The notes beneath the pieces are model-generated. The model did not search any database. It was not told the origin of the DNA and worked only from the letters and a program-made list of their open reading frames with translations. Shown in pieces: positions 11,659-22,645 of a DNA stretch of 64,000 nt; positions within the stretch are counted from its first letter, which is position 1; every line of letters starts with the position of its first letter. The stretch is taken from NCBI GenBank assembly GCA_949987705.1, contig OX465282.1:7180501-7244500 (forward strand), given 5' to 3'. Both the position numbers and the translations under genes were made by a program. Source of the DNA: Thereva unica. Taxonomy: Eukaryota > Arthropoda > Insecta > Diptera > Therevidae.

Positions 11659-12110
11659 TCATAAATACAGAGGAAACTCCTGTGGAATTTGTGAACATTT
11701 ACAATCAACACATTCCATAAAACCTTGATTAAAAGAAAAATTACATATCAGTATGTTATACGAAAAATACGAAATTTCTTACGAGTCTCCCATGGCTCTG
11801 CGTAACAATTCTGTGATAAAAGGAAGCAGAAATTTTGGAACCATTGAAAAACTTCTCCATCCCATCCACAAACCGGTTTTACTTCGGTTGATGAACATTT
11901 TGGACATGCTAGTGGCTGGTCTGGCTCCTTGAAAACTTTACAAGCACTTTTTTTAGATTTTTCCGATTCAACATTGTGAACTAGAGCTGAATTTAAGATA
12001 GAAAATTTGTTTGAAAAAATATTGCACAAAAAAAATCCGGTGAATGTAAGGAATTTAGTAAAAATACCTAATATTGCTCCAATAATTAAAACTGAAACGA
12101 CTTTGTTCAT
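11659..12110 (-). CDS. Secreted Kazal-like cysteine-rich protein, paralog 2 (3 exons)
   Basis: Predicted exons on the minus strand are 12068-12110, 11783-11986 and 11659-11723, giving 103 residues. Exon 1 is a signal-type sequence (MNKVVSVLIIGAIL). The core reads ACKVFKEPDQPLACPKC, PVCGWDGE, WFQNFC, LLSQNC, and exon 3 reads FMECVDCKCSQIPQEF. It departs from the family: the Cys after GWNG is Val (GEVFQ) and the last cysteine(s) are missing, leaving nine, an odd number. Intron 1 (11987-12067, 81 nt) has no stop and is in frame, so an unspliced frame also exists. An alternative acceptor 6 nt further in (CTCTAG) would also keep the frame. It is head-to-head with paralog 3. Confidence 0.75.
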
Positions 12111-12148
12111 ATTTAAAACCTCTATGAGTAGAAATAACTCTTACACGA

Positions 12149-12157
12149 ATTTATATA
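12149..12157 (-). promoter_or_regulatory. TATA box of Kazal-like paralog 2
   Basis: TATATAAAT on the minus strand, about 40 bp before the ATG at 12110. It lies in the 295-bp region shared with the divergent paralog 3. Confidence 0.55.
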
Positions 12158-12360
12158 CAAATTTGATAATAAAAGCGCTTTTTCGAAGGATATTAGTTCA
12201 CTTTAAAACTTTGCAAATGAATAGTTTTGTATCAAGATCATTACCTTTGTCACGATTACAATAAACAAAAGCACAAACTGCACAATGGCATGACAAGAGT
12301 TTTAAAGACAATAATGAAGTATTTTATTAATAATTTAATGACCTCACAGCACGTTTTTTC

Positions 12361-12367
12361 TATAAAT
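12361..12367 (+). promoter_or_regulatory. TATA box of Kazal-like paralog 3
   Basis: TATAAAT followed by TGTG, 39 bp before the ATG at 12406. Same string as in front of paralog 1. Confidence 0.5.
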
Positions 12368-12405
12368 TGTGAAAAATTATCACCTTTCCCATCATTAACT
12401 AAAAA

Positions 12406-12838
12406 ATGCACGGAAGACTGCACTATTATTTACAAATCGCGGTTTTAATCTGTAAGAAAAATTTAAAGTGAATTATTTGTGGAATAATTTTTAATATTAT
12501 ATTTTTTCAAAGTATACAGTTTATTAACTAACATAGAAGCATCTACGGAATCTTTTGAAATGACTTTAGAACGACCCTTGATTTGTCCAAGATGTCCTTC
12601 AGTGCTGGATCCGATATGTGGATGGAATGGTTATTGTTCTAGATGGTTTCAATCGCATTGTGATATGTTAATTTACAATTGTGAAAATCCGCAAGTGACA
12701 AGTAACAAACGTTTACCAATTTACTTTCAAGTAATCGTTTATTTTTAATATTATTTTTGTTTTTTTTTTACAGGTTATGAGCAGGTTGATGATTCTATGT
12801 GTTCACAATGTTGTAATGATTATGTGGGAATATATTGA
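12406..12838 (+). CDS. Secreted Kazal-like cysteine-rich protein, paralog 3 (3 exons)
   Basis: Predicted exons are 12406-12451, 12513-12710 and 12774-12838, giving 102 residues. Exon 1 (MHGRLHYYLQIAVLI) ends at a consensus TGTAAG donor in phase 1. After the CAAAG acceptor the sequence continues hydrophobic (LYSLLTNIEA), giving a good signal peptide. The core reads LICPRC, PICGWNGYC, WFQSHC, IYNC; exon 3 ends MCSQCCNDYVGIY. The first family cysteine (CKV) is absent, and MEC/NDC of paralog 1 correspond to EQV/DDS, leaving nine cysteines. The second donor at the conserved position (C then GTTTAC) is weak; one 9 nt upstream (A then GTAACA) also keeps the frame. Most diverged family member; it could be decaying. 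Confidence 0.65.
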
Positions 12839-13254
12839 AATTTTAAGTTGAACATAGTGTGTTTTTTTTTAATTTAAAAGTAATGAAGCCTCAACTTCAG
12901 CAATCGATATCATTTCACAAAAGATTTCAAAATTTTTACCCTCCAATCCTAAGTGTAGAATCATTGTTGCGAGTAATTTCAATGTTTTCAGTGTAATCTT
13001 GCTGAGTTGCTCAAATGGCACCAATGTTTGTGGTAGCTAGACTGATAATACATCAAATTATGGATCACCCCACCAAAATCCCTGATATTGCAAGTCCAAA
13101 AGGTTATCATCTTGAACGTTTTCTTACCTCTCAACCAACACGATATTCTGATGAAGACAATTCACCTTTTGGTAATTCGGACCGCTACTCAGGGCCGGAT
13201 TGGTCTGGTGCTACTTATTGCATAATCGAGATATTCGTTTTCGTCTTGGACTGA
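12839..13254 (+). other. Spacer with an unrecognised 79-codon frame
   Basis: A plus-strand frame at 13015-13254 is open but its product resembles nothing I know and shows no signal peptide or domain. It is probably chance. The RTE element starts soon after. Confidence 0.4.
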
Positions 13255-16200
13255 AGCTTCGATATTGGGGGGGCGAACGGCTAACAAAGACCTTGGAAGG
13301 TGGTGACACCCGATTTGTCACTACTGTAAAAATCCGAGAAGATCCACTGCATACAAACACCTAGCAGACCTGTTAGCAAGTCCTAATCCCACCTCCCCGC
13401 GGTGCCCCCTGGGGTACTTCTTCGGAAGGAGCTAACGGGAGACGGGCGAATGGCGAGCTCTCTGCGCCACAAAACAGAGTTTTAAGTCGGTTGGGCTGAG
13501 GGTTAGCAACCCGCTCCCATAAAAAACACCATTGCTACGAATCGGCAAACAATGCCTCGGAACCGGATGGACAACACGACGACGACCTTTGCTTTTCGAA
13601 CAAGGACACGAATCGGATCATGGAATGTGAGAACAATGCTTGCTGAGGGACGGCTGGATGAAGTCCTCAACGAGATGAATCGATATAAAATCAAGATCAT
13701 GGGACTTAGCGAGACCAGATGGCCCGATGCGGGGGAACATATCTGCCCAAATGGTGAGTCCTTCTTATATTCTGGGAGAAATGAAACTGAAAGCCGTAGG
13801 AGTGGCGTTGGCGTAATACTCACCAAAGAAGCCAGGTCCAGCCTCATTAGCTGGTCACCAGTTTCTGAGAGGATTATTACCGTGCGCCTGCGTACCAGGC
13901 TAAGAAGTACTACGGTAGTCCAATGCTATGCTCCAACTGAAGACGCAGAAGATGACATCAAAGACGAGTTCTATATGCGACTGAATGAGGTTTTTCGCTC
14001 TATTCCAAGGGGAGACATCATTGTATTAATGGGTGACTTAAACGCACAAATCGGCCGCGACAACACCGGTCTTGAACAAACAATTGGAAAACAAGGCCTA
14101 AGCCAAGTTACCAATAACAATGGTGAGCTTTTCGTTGACTTTTGTAGTTCCCATCAACTAATGGTAGGTGGGACTTACTTTTGCCACAAGAAGATACACA
14201 AAGAGACCTGGGTATCACCCGATGGTAGAACGAGAAATCAGATAGATCACGTGGCCGTCAGCCGCAGATGGAGAACCATTCTGGAGGGTGTCAGGAGCTT
14301 CAGGGGAGCGGACACTGGAAGCGACCACCATTTGGTAGTAGCAACTATTCGCCTTAGAATCGCTGCAATCAGAAACGTTCAACGCGATGTTATAAACCGT
14401 AGACGGTTTAACGTTGACCTTCTGCAGGAGACCGCTAAAAAGCGAGAATTTGCTGGAAACCTGCAGCAAATATTAAACCAGCAAACCGTTTCTGACGACA
14501 CAAATATTGAAGAGCTGTGGAGTAGAACAAAGGGCGCTATATTGACGGCTGCGGAAACGAGCGTCGGTTATGTCCAGAGAAACATGCAACATTGGATCTC
14601 GGACACTACCTGGCAAAAAATAGAACGCAGGAGGGCCCTCAAAAATAACGTAAACTCTACAAGCGACCCGGAAAGACGTCACCAACTTGAACGGGAATAT
14701 TCCCAATTACACCGGGAAGTAAAGAGAAGTGTGCGGCGTGATAAGAGGCAGCAGATAAATGAGCTCGCAGAAAAAGCGGAAAACGCGGCAAACACAGGCA
14801 ACAGTAAAGTGCTGTACCAAATTACTAAACAGCTCTCGGGAAAGCACTCTACTAAAAAGCATGCCGTAAAGAGTGCGGATGGGAGGCTGCTGTGCAGCGA
14901 CGAGGAGCAACTCCAAAGATGGAGAGATTACTTCTTCGCCGCCCTGAATGGTTCACTTGCACAGGAACCTCAGGAAAACAGCAACAATGCACAGCCGATA
15001 AGAATCAACACCCGGGCCCCATCCAAGACGGAAATAGTAACCGCAATTCATGCGATGGCCAATGGTAAAGCAGCTGGAAAAGATGGCATCCCGGCAGAAT
15101 TGTTGAAAGCCGATTCAAGCCTCATAGCAGATGCGCTTCAGCCAATCCTGGAAATAGCATGGAACACCTGTACCTTTCCGGAGGATTGGACGGAAGGTAT
15201 CATAGTCAAAATACCCAAAAAGGGGGACCTAACAATATGCGACAACTGGAGAGGCATCTGTCTATTATCTACTGTGGGTAAAATCTTGTCCCACGTTATA
15301 TTATCAAGGATAAGAGAGGCAGTAGACCGAACGCTTAGAAGGCAGCAGGCCGGATTCAGGAAGGGCCGCTCATGTATAGACCATATTAACACCTTGAGAA
15401 TCATAGTGGAGCAGTCTACTGAATTCCGATCCTCCCTTTACCTAGCTTTCGTAGATTATGAGAAAGCGTTCGACTCGGTTAATAGGAGCTTTATATGGCA
15501 GGCATTACGGCGACGTGGACTGCCTGATAAAATAATAGAATTGATAAAAGCCCTTTACAACAATTCCAAATGCAGAGTTCTCCATAATGGAAAATTATCC
15601 GACAGCTTCGAGGTGAATTCAGGAGTACGACAAGGATGTCTACTTTCGCCATTACTATTTCTTATAGTAATAAATGACATCCTTGTCGACGCTCTAGATA
15701 ATAGAACAGGCGGCATACAATGGGGTTTGCTAGACCGCCTTAAGGACCTCGACTACGCGGATGATATCTGTTTGCTGGCCCACAGACATCAGGAGCTAAA
15801 AAACATGTTAAACAATTTGGCAACAGAAAGTAGTCTAGCAGGCTTAAGGCTGAATCCGAACAAAACCAAAGAAATGCGGATAAATGCAAACACACTTGAA
15901 CGAACTGCGCTGAATAACCGTGACGTGGAACTGGTAGATAAATTCTGCTACCTCGGTAGCATTATTACCGAAAATGGCGGTACAGAAGAAGACGTCAGTT
16001 CCAGAATAAATAAAGCACGAGGCGCATATGCATGCCTGTTCCGCATATGGAGATCAACGGAGATCTCAACTAACACCAAATTGCGGCTGTTCAACTCCAA
16101 CGTTAAGGCAGTTCTTTTGTACGGTTGCGAAACATGGAAAGTCACCCAATTCATCACAGGGCGCCTACAAGTCTTCATCAACAGATGCCTGCGTCGTATC

Positions 16201-16560
16201 CTAAAAATCCGCTGGCCAGATAGAATTTCAAATGAAGAGCTATGGCGCCGTGCCGGCCAAGAAAGGATAGACGACCAAATCAGGCGAAGGAAATGGAATT
16301 GGGTTGGCCACACCTTGCGACGCGATAACGAAAACCTAGCCAAACAGGCCCTTGACTGGAACCCGCAAGGATCCCATCGAGTTGGAAGACCTAGAACAAC
16401 GTGGAGGAGGACCCTACTAGCAGAGGCCGCAACAACTGGGAGATCCTGGTCAGAGCTGAGAGCTGTCGCGCAAAACAGAGTCCGCTGGAGGGCAACTGTT
16501 TCCGCCCTATGTCCCATGAGGGATTAAAGGGGCACAAAGAAGAAGAAGGCAGACAGACTA
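13255..16560 (+). mobile_element. Full-length RTE-clade LINE with intact ORF
   Basis: About 300 bp of GC-richer 5' leader precedes a single 991-codon ORF, followed by a very short 3' end (GGGGCACAA then (AGA)n). RTE elements typically have one ORF2 with endonuclease and reverse transcriptase, almost no 3' UTR and a short-repeat tail, all seen here. No frame damage was found, so the copy could be young or active. The exact 5' boundary and a target duplication were not established. Confidence 0.85.
13552..16527 (+). CDS. RTE endonuclease/reverse transcriptase, intact (991 aa)
   Basis: The endonuclease domain has GSWNVRT (N25), GLSETRW (E54), MGDLNAQIG (D162, N164) and GSDHHLV (D258, H259), the apurinic-like nuclease catalytic set. 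The reverse transcriptase has GKAAGKDGIPAELLK, NWRGICLLS, FVDYEKAFDSV (D635), GVRQGCLLSPLLF and YADD at residues 735-738. The C-terminus holds the RTE-typical GHTLRRDNENLAKQALDWNP and VGRPRTTWRRT. The start is the first ATG after the leader and gives a complete nuclease. Domesticated endonuclease genes exist in this family, but the complete reverse transcriptase points to a transposon. Confidence 0.9.
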   Translation: MPRNRMDNTTTTFAFRTRTRIGSWNVRTMLAEGRLDEVLNEMNRYKIKIMGLSETRWPDAGEHICPNGESFLYSGRNETESRRSGVGVILTKEARSSLISWSPVSERIITVRLRTRLRSTTVVQCYAPTEDAEDDIKDEFYMRLNEVFRSIPRGDIIVLMGDLNAQIGRDNTGLEQTIGKQGLSQVTNNNGELFVDFCSSHQLMVGGTYFCHKKIHKETWVSPDGRTRNQIDHVAVSRRWRTILEGVRSFRGADTGSDHHLVVATIRLRIAAIRNVQRDVINRRRFNVDLLQETAKKREFAGNLQQILNQQTVSDDTNIEELWSRTKGAILTAAETSVGYVQRNMQHWISDTTWQKIERRRALKNNVNSTSDPERRHQLEREYSQLHREVKRSVRRDKRQQINELAEKAENAANTGNSKVLYQITKQLSGKHSTKKHAVKSADGRLLCSDEEQLQRWRDYFFAALNGSLAQEPQENSNNAQPIRINTRAPSKTEIVTAIHAMANGKAAGKDGIPAELLKADSSLIADALQPILEIAWNTCTFPEDWTEGIIVKIPKKGDLTICDNWRGICLLSTVGKILSHVILSRIREAVDRTLRRQQAGFRKGRSCIDHINTLRIIVEQSTEFRSSLYLAFVDYEKAFDSVNRSFIWQALRRRGLPDKIIELIKALYNNSKCRVLHNGKLSDSFEVNSGVRQGCLLSPLLFLIVINDILVDALDNRTGGIQWGLLDRLKDLDYADDICLLAHRHQELKNMLNNLATESSLAGLRLNPNKTKEMRINANTLERTALNNRDVELVDKFCYLGSIITENGGTEEDVSSRINKARGAYACLFRIWRSTEISTNTKLRLFNSNVKAVLLYGCETWKVTQFITGRLQVFINRCLRRILKIRWPDRISNEELWRRAGQERIDDQIRRRKWNWVGHTLRRDNENLAKQALDWNPQGSHRVGRPRTTWRRTLLAEAATTGRSWSELRAVAQNRVRWRATVSALCPMRD

Positions 16561-16680
16561 GACAGACCAGATAGACCAGACGGACAGACCAGAAAGATGG
16601 GTCAGACACAGAAACCAGATAGACAGAACAGCGAGAGCAAATATATAGACCAAATATATCGGTCAGGCAGAGCAGACAAA
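16540..16680. repeat. Degenerate AGAC-rich simple repeat
   Basis: Irregular AGACAGAC/CAGA units follow the RTE tail. They may have grown from the RTE short-repeat tail or been there before insertion. Confidence 0.6.
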
Positions 16681-17032
16681 CCAACTAGTCTAGCGGTGAA
16701 GCTGCCTGAATGGTTTATATGTGTAGTTGCGAAACATTATAAATTTAATTAAAACTCTCATGTGAACAGCTATACCAGCGGCCAGCTAGACAGATAGGAT
16801 GGACTCCAATACACCCAAGTTCAACTAGTCTCGATTCACCAAAAAGGTCACCAAACCGCAAAAGGTTCCCAAGGCACTATAGCCCGTATTTTGCTAGATC
16901 ACAACTGAATAAAGCACGTTTTTGTGCAGCCCTAACACATATTATTTAAAAAAATTGGAGTAACTATAACTAACAAATGTTATTATTCAAAGTATTTCAT
17001 TTTAAACCATATCGTACCTTGTAAAACATAGC
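16681..17032. other. Spacer, nothing recognised
   Basis: No coding or repeat signature identified between the AGAC tract and the (TAA)n tail of the next LINE. Confidence 0.55.
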
Positions 17033-17035
17033 ATA

Positions 17036-20000
17036 TTATTATTATTATTATTATTATTATAAGGAGTGAGGGGGCAACCCATGTGGTGAACACTGCGGCC
17101 AAGTTAGGCCTATTGTGTACGTACCCCACTAGCGGAACAGACTATCGGCCTTCCGAATGAAGGCAAGAAGGTCTTTAATTGATGAAGACCGGACTTGGGC
17201 AGGGCTCAAGAACTCTATGATAAACGTTCTTCTTCTAAGCCAGATCAGAGCAGGACATTCACAAAGAATATGTGTGGAAGTCTCGTCGCCTTCCAAGCAG
17301 AGTCGGCATTCTGTCTCTTGAGACAGACCTAGGTTGTGGAGGTGGTACCGCAGTCCTACATGGCCAGTGAGATATCCCACCAGCAGCCTTAGATCCGCTC
17401 TGTTTAGAGTAATAGTGCCTCTTAAGGCAAAGGGTCTTATAAGATCTTTAGCCTGTCTAAGACCGGGGACTGACTCCCAATAGGCAAGGTTTATTCTATT
17501 AATCCACTCTTCTATCAAGGACTTGGAGGTGGACCAAGAGATGCCACAGAAGGGTTCTGGACCCTGGAACAAAGTCTCAGACCCTTCCCTCGCGAGCCTG
17601 TCTGCAGCCTCATTTCCCTCGATACCCCAGTGTCCGGGGACCCAGCAGAGCGAGACCTCGTTTCTTCTGGTCAGGCTCTGGAGTACGTCAAAACACCCTG
17701 CTACTATTTTGGAAGAAAACTTCCACGTTGAGAGTGCCTTGATGGCAGCTGTCAGAAAAGATCTTAATGTTGGCGCCTTTCAGACCTTTCTCAAGGTTGA
17801 GCCTAGCGCAGGTCGCAATGGCATGTATTTCAGTCTGGAAAACAGAGGGCCACTTACCCATCGCAATCGAGACCTTGGAGTTGGGTCCTGCGACACCAGC
17901 CCCTGTGCCATGTTCCATCTTTGACCCGTCAGTAAACCAGTGGAGATGTTTTGGATCCCCAGGAAGAATAGTTTCCTCCCACTCAGAGCGATCCGGGATA
18001 ATCGCTCTGAATTTTCTTTGGAATCGCAGTTGACTAACCATATGGTCGGATACGCGGCAGATTGAAATGCTTGGGATATTTTTAAGGATATCCATGTGTC
18101 CTTTGACCGTATGGGGCCAGTTGGATGAGATCTGAAGTCTCAAGGCAGTTATGGCGGCGGATTTCCATATGAAGAGATGCAGTGGGGTCAATCCAATGAT
18201 TGCTTCCATTGCAGCTGTGGGACAGGTCCGCATAGCTCCGGTAATGGAGAGGCAAGCAAGCCGTTGCAGCTTGCTGCACTTGAGGATCGACGTAACCTGT
18301 TTAGTCTTGGGCCACCAAACTATAGCAGCATAAGTGACAACAGGTTTAACGATCGTATTGTACATCCAGTACATCATTTGTGGTGTAAGACCCCAAGTCT
18401 TACCCAGAAGCCTTTTGCAGGCCCATATGGCCCTTGTGGCTTTGCTGATGACGTAGTCAAGTTGAGCGTTCCAGTTCAGCCTCTTATCTAAAATTACTCC
18501 CAAATATTTGACTGAGTCTGAATACTCAACGGTGGTATCCTGGATACAGATAGGACCTAGGTCCACTTTGTAGCGTTTGGAAAAGGGTACCAGGACAGCC
18601 TTATTTGGGTTGATTGACAGACCCTCCTTGGTACACCATCTTTGAACTTCTCGCAGTGCCGTTCTCATGACCTCTGTAATGGTCAAGTCAAACTTCCCAG
18701 AGACAATGATGGCAAGATCATCTGCATAACCGATGGCATCGAAACCAGATTCAGATAGTTTGATCAAGAGTTCATCCACAACTAGTGACCAGAGTAACGG
18801 GGATAAGACTCCACCTTGAGGGCATCCATTAATAGCCTTAACACTAATGGTGGAGACACCTAGGGTAGAAGAAATGTCACGATCTGCAAGCATGGCATTT
18901 ATCCACTCAATCGTGTGAGGATCCAAATTTCTGAGAGCCAGTGCTCTTGAGATAGAATCATAGCCAGTGTTATCGAAAGCACCTTCGATGTCAAGGAACG
19001 CGCATAGGGCAGTTTCTTTAGCGAGGAAGGCTTTTTCGATTTTACTGACCAGGTGGTGTAAAGCAACCTCTGTTGATTTACCTTTAGAGTAAGCGAACTG
19101 GGAGCTATGTAGAGGGAGAGTGAGCTCCAGTTTGCACCTAATATGAAGGTCTAGCAGCCTTTCCATTGTTTTCAAAAGAAAAGAGGTTAAGCTGATAGGT
19201 CTGTACGATTTAGGCAGCTCGAGGGGTCTGTTGCCCTGTTTCGGGATTAAAACCACCACGACTTTCCTCCAGATGGGTGGAATGTATCCCCAATTGAAGC
19301 TGGCTTTAAAGAGGCAGACCAGGTTGTTCATGATCAGGTCAAGGCCCTTCTGAAGAAGTGCCGGAAAAATTCCGTCTCCTCCGGGGGACTTATAGGGTTG
19401 AAAAGAGGCCACTGCCCATTTAACCCTGTCACGGTCGAAGATATTCCCTGAAAGACTGCGGGAATAGCGGTCTGGGATAGTCCTATGACTACACCCAGCA
19501 TCCAATGGATAAGCGGTCTGGAGGATTGACCCTGGAAAGTGCTCTCTGAACAGGTACCTTAAGGTTTCCTCATGGTTAGAGGTGTAGGAGCCATCCTCCT
19601 TTTTGAGAAGGCCCACTCCGTTGAAGGAGTCTTTAGAAAGTAGCTTTTGGAGTCTAGTCGCCTCTGGTAGAGTCTGAATGCTCTCACAGTGTTTCCGCCA
19701 GGCAATCCTTTTGGAACGTCTCAACTCCTTGTTGTAGGCTGTTAGGGTGAACCTATATTCATCCCAATGCCCGGTATGTTTTGCCCTATTGAACAATCTC
19801 CTAACATCTCTACGCATTGCAGCTAACCTGTCATTCCACTAGGGCACTTTTCGCGACGACTGAAAGGAAGAGACAGTGTTGCTGTCATGGTAGGAAGAGA
19901 TCAGCACATCAGTAAGCTGCGTGGCCGCATTCTCCAGTTCATACACTGAGCTGATAGAAGCCGCAAGCTGTTCTGATTTCGAGGCCACAAGCCCCTGAAA

Positions 20001-20265
20001 CTTAGACCAGTTGGTTTTCTTAGGAACCAAAGAGGAGGCGCGGATATGTGGAAGGCCCACAATGTCAAATCTAATGTGCAGATGATCCGACAGTGAGGTC
20101 TCGTCCAGAACACGCCAGTTTTCAATCCTGTCGGATAAAAGCCTGCTCGTGAAGGTAAGGTCCAGCACCTCCTTTCTACTAGTAGTGATAAAAGTGGGTT
20201 TGCATCCTCTATTTGCAATATCTATGTTATTCATAACAAGAAATTCTAGAAGACATAGCATAATA
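17036..20265 (-). mobile_element. LOA-like LINE, 5'-truncated, (TAA)n tail
   Basis: Minus-strand LINE with reverse transcriptase and RNase H. It ends 3' in a (TAA)n tract (17037-17060 on the plus strand as TTA repeats), a tail known from I-type and related LINEs. The 5' end is cut inside the endonuclease near 20265. It is a different family from the 2.2-7.5 kb element, which lacks a TAA tail, although the reverse transcriptase motifs are close. Confidence 0.8.
17129..20261 (-). pseudogene. LINE ORF2 remnant with one nonsense and one frameshift
   Basis: Reads the endonuclease end (IANRGCKPTFITTSRKEVLDL), reverse transcriptase (YRPISLTSF, FLDIEGAF, GCPQGGVLSPLLW, YADD) and RNase H (FTDGSKMEHG, WVPGHWGIEGNEAAD, then CRLCLEGDE). 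The 20261-19839 and 19817-17688 parts share one frame split by a single TAG where the sequence P-stop-WND replaces the usual PWWND, so a Trp codon became a stop. A frameshift near 17700 splits RNase H. The C-terminal part is 17572-17129. Confidence 0.85.
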
Positions 20266-20269
20266 GCAA

Positions 20270-21655
20270 TAAAAAACCCAATAAAGTGCTAAACAATTTT
20301 ATTACATTACTCAAACATCGTCATTTGTTATAATGTAAAGTCATTCATTCAGTACTATTACTTACGACTTGTTCTTTAGATTTTCTAGGGAGAGGACGAG
20401 GTAAAATGGTAAAAAAATTATCCAGAAAATCGGTCACTTTTATACCTTTGAGGCGCTGTAAAACCTTTCGCAGTGAATGAAACTAAAAAAGTATGAATGA
20501 AAATTATTCGTTATGAAACCCTCTAAAAAAACTTGCTATTATTTTTTTTTGTTAAAATTGAAGGAAAAAAAGTTATAGCCTTTAAAAGAAAATATTGTGA
20601 CTAATTTTTGTGTTCTAAGGCTTATAACTTCTTAATTATTCAATTTATCACAAAATAGTAAATTGTAGATAATTTAATTTCTAAACAAAAAGTTTCCTTG
20701 CAAACTTTTTGTAAGATCTACCGTTTCGGAGATATAGTGGAAAAATCATTTGCACACCCTTTCCAAGATGGCGGCCAAATGGGGGGGGGGGGTTATAATC
20801 CCGAAAACTCAAACTTAAGCTTACACTGACCCCCCCTACACATCCCAAAAATAAAACCTTGTCCTTTGTCCTGCATTTTTGCAATGTTAAAGTACCATTT
20901 CCATGAACTAATGGCTCGAAGCACATCTTGTGTATTCGGCGCGACCAGCTCGGCGTGGAATATTAAGAGCACCTGCAACCATGAAACCCCATCGTTGGAG
21001 TTTGCTACCGAACACCACTGAAACGGCTACAAAATTTCAACCGCATGTCGTCAAAACGTACCTGGACCACTGAATTGGCCGTATTCTCTGGATATCGCCC
21101 TTCGGGCTATCGCCTGTTCCGTTCGATGTCGCATGTTCTGGCTGAACAACACCACCGATCTAACATAAAGACCAAAATTAGACTGAGATATGGATTGTTA
21201 GAATTTGTATACAATAAAACTTCAAATTTTTAAGAAAAAAAAACAGCGATTTTTCATTGGTAATTCAAGTACTTAAGTAAAGGTTAGTTAGTAATAAAAT
21301 TGAGTAGGATTCGGTTAGTGGTGCAAGAATCCATGAACTCTTGGTGTTTCCTTCACTCGAGTCCATACCCACTGGGATACGGAAGCCTACTTTAAAACAT
21401 GACGAAGCCTTCTTTAGAAGCTTAGGAGCCCTTCCTGTCCGTATCCCACGTCCGTCATGTCTTTTTTATAATTGCATGTCATTGGGAGGAAGCGTTACAT
21501 TTTCTTCCCGACAGCTTCTTGAAAAGCTCAATGGAATCTATTTTGTAGGGGCTTTTTCGAAAGCTTTAAAAAAAATACACTGAACCCCCAAAATATGTGT
21601 AAAAGAAGTTTCCTGCATAAACTATTCAAGAATGTCTGACTAAAAGCCTAATATG
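20270..21655. other. AT-rich non-coding DNA with a 12-G tract
   Basis: No gene recognised. A run of twelve G lies at 20781-20792 next to AAGATGGCGGCCAAAT, reminiscent of the GGCGGCC repeat at 7.7-8.4 kb. A frame at 21045-21233 resembles nothing known. Confidence 0.5.
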
Positions 21656-21930
21656 TTGTATCATCATCATCATCATTGTGCTCCTTTAATCCCTCATGGG
21701 ACATAAGGCGGAAACAGTCGCCCTCCAGCGGACTCTGTTTTGGGCGACAGCTCTCAGCTCCGACCAGGATATCCCAGTTGTTGCGGCTTCTGTTAGTAGA
21801 GTTCTCCTCCACATTGTTCTAGGTCTTCCAACTTGACGGAATCCTTGCGGATTCCAGTCAAGGGCCTGTTTGGCTAGATTTTCGTTTTCGCGTCGCAAGG
21901 TGTGACCAACCCAATTCCATTTCCATCGCC
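21656..21930 (-). mobile_element. RTE 3'-end fragment with (ATG)n tail
   Basis: On the minus strand, 21898-21686 encodes the last 70 residues of the same RTE family found intact at 13.5-16.5 kb (ENLAKQALDWNPQG, AQNRVRWRATVSALCPMRD), still open. It ends in GGAGCACA followed by (ATG)n. It is a typical 5'-truncated copy, with a different tail repeat from the full-length copy. Confidence 0.85.
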
Positions 21931-22580
21931 TGAATATGTTGTATGTTGAACAGAAAACGAAAATCTTCCACCTTCCAAAGCATACATTGTGGAAGCAATT
22001 TTTTACTGCTTATCGAGAATAGCTTCAATATTTTTCCGCTGGATAGAAACCGATGGATGGATTAAAACCGTGTATTGGTGTTGACAATTCCTTCACTATT
22101 CTTTCTACTTTCGTTCGCACAGGAGTTGGCTGACCGTCATTGTACTAAATTATACATTACAACTGTGTCGGCAGTACAATAGGGCTTACCTTTGAGATCT
22201 AGTCTTTCACATAAAAAATTAGATTCTTTAAGCGTGAAAGGCTCACTCACTTTTTAGTTGAGACTTGGCAGTCAATAATTCATTAGATGACAAAAACTGC
22301 TTCGTATATGTATATATAAACTATGTAACATTAACTATGTGGTGGATTAGGATGACCCTAGAAGGTAAATTTTAACACATAATCTGCTTTGTAACGATCA
22401 AAACAAAAACTTATCTTTCTTTGAATATAATCCACTATGATAAAAGGAAAGATTCACTAAACAAACACTTCAATTAAAATACCAAAAACAAATGAAGCCA
22501 ACACTGGAAAAACTCCCCATAATTACCGGAAACTAGACTAACATCTTTCATTCAATTAAAATTACATGATTCACTTTCAT
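21931..22580. other. AT-rich spacer before paralog 4
   Basis: No gene seen. The right part (from about 22430) aligns by eye with 26740-26940 upstream of paralog 5's 3' end, so it belongs to the segment duplicated with the gene. Confidence 0.5.
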
Positions 22581-22645
22581 TAAAATTTTATTAATATCAA
22601 ATTCTGTTGTGACAACATCTGCAGAAACGTTTACTTCAAAACATT

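Noticed and set aside
12406..12838. Paralog 3 as a pseudogene without a signal exon
   Set aside because: An upstream exon (12406-12451) with a consensus donor and correct phase restores a good signal peptide and a TATA box lies in front. Some doubt remains because of the weak second donor.
13552..16527. Domesticated host endonuclease gene
   Set aside because: The full reverse transcriptase and RTE C-terminus are present, and a truncated copy of the same family with a repeat tail lies at 21.7 kb.
16540..16680. Functional AGAC repeat (for example a telomere-like tract)
   Set aside because: Irregular units, short, and attached to an RTE tail; a simple decaying repeat is enough to explain it.
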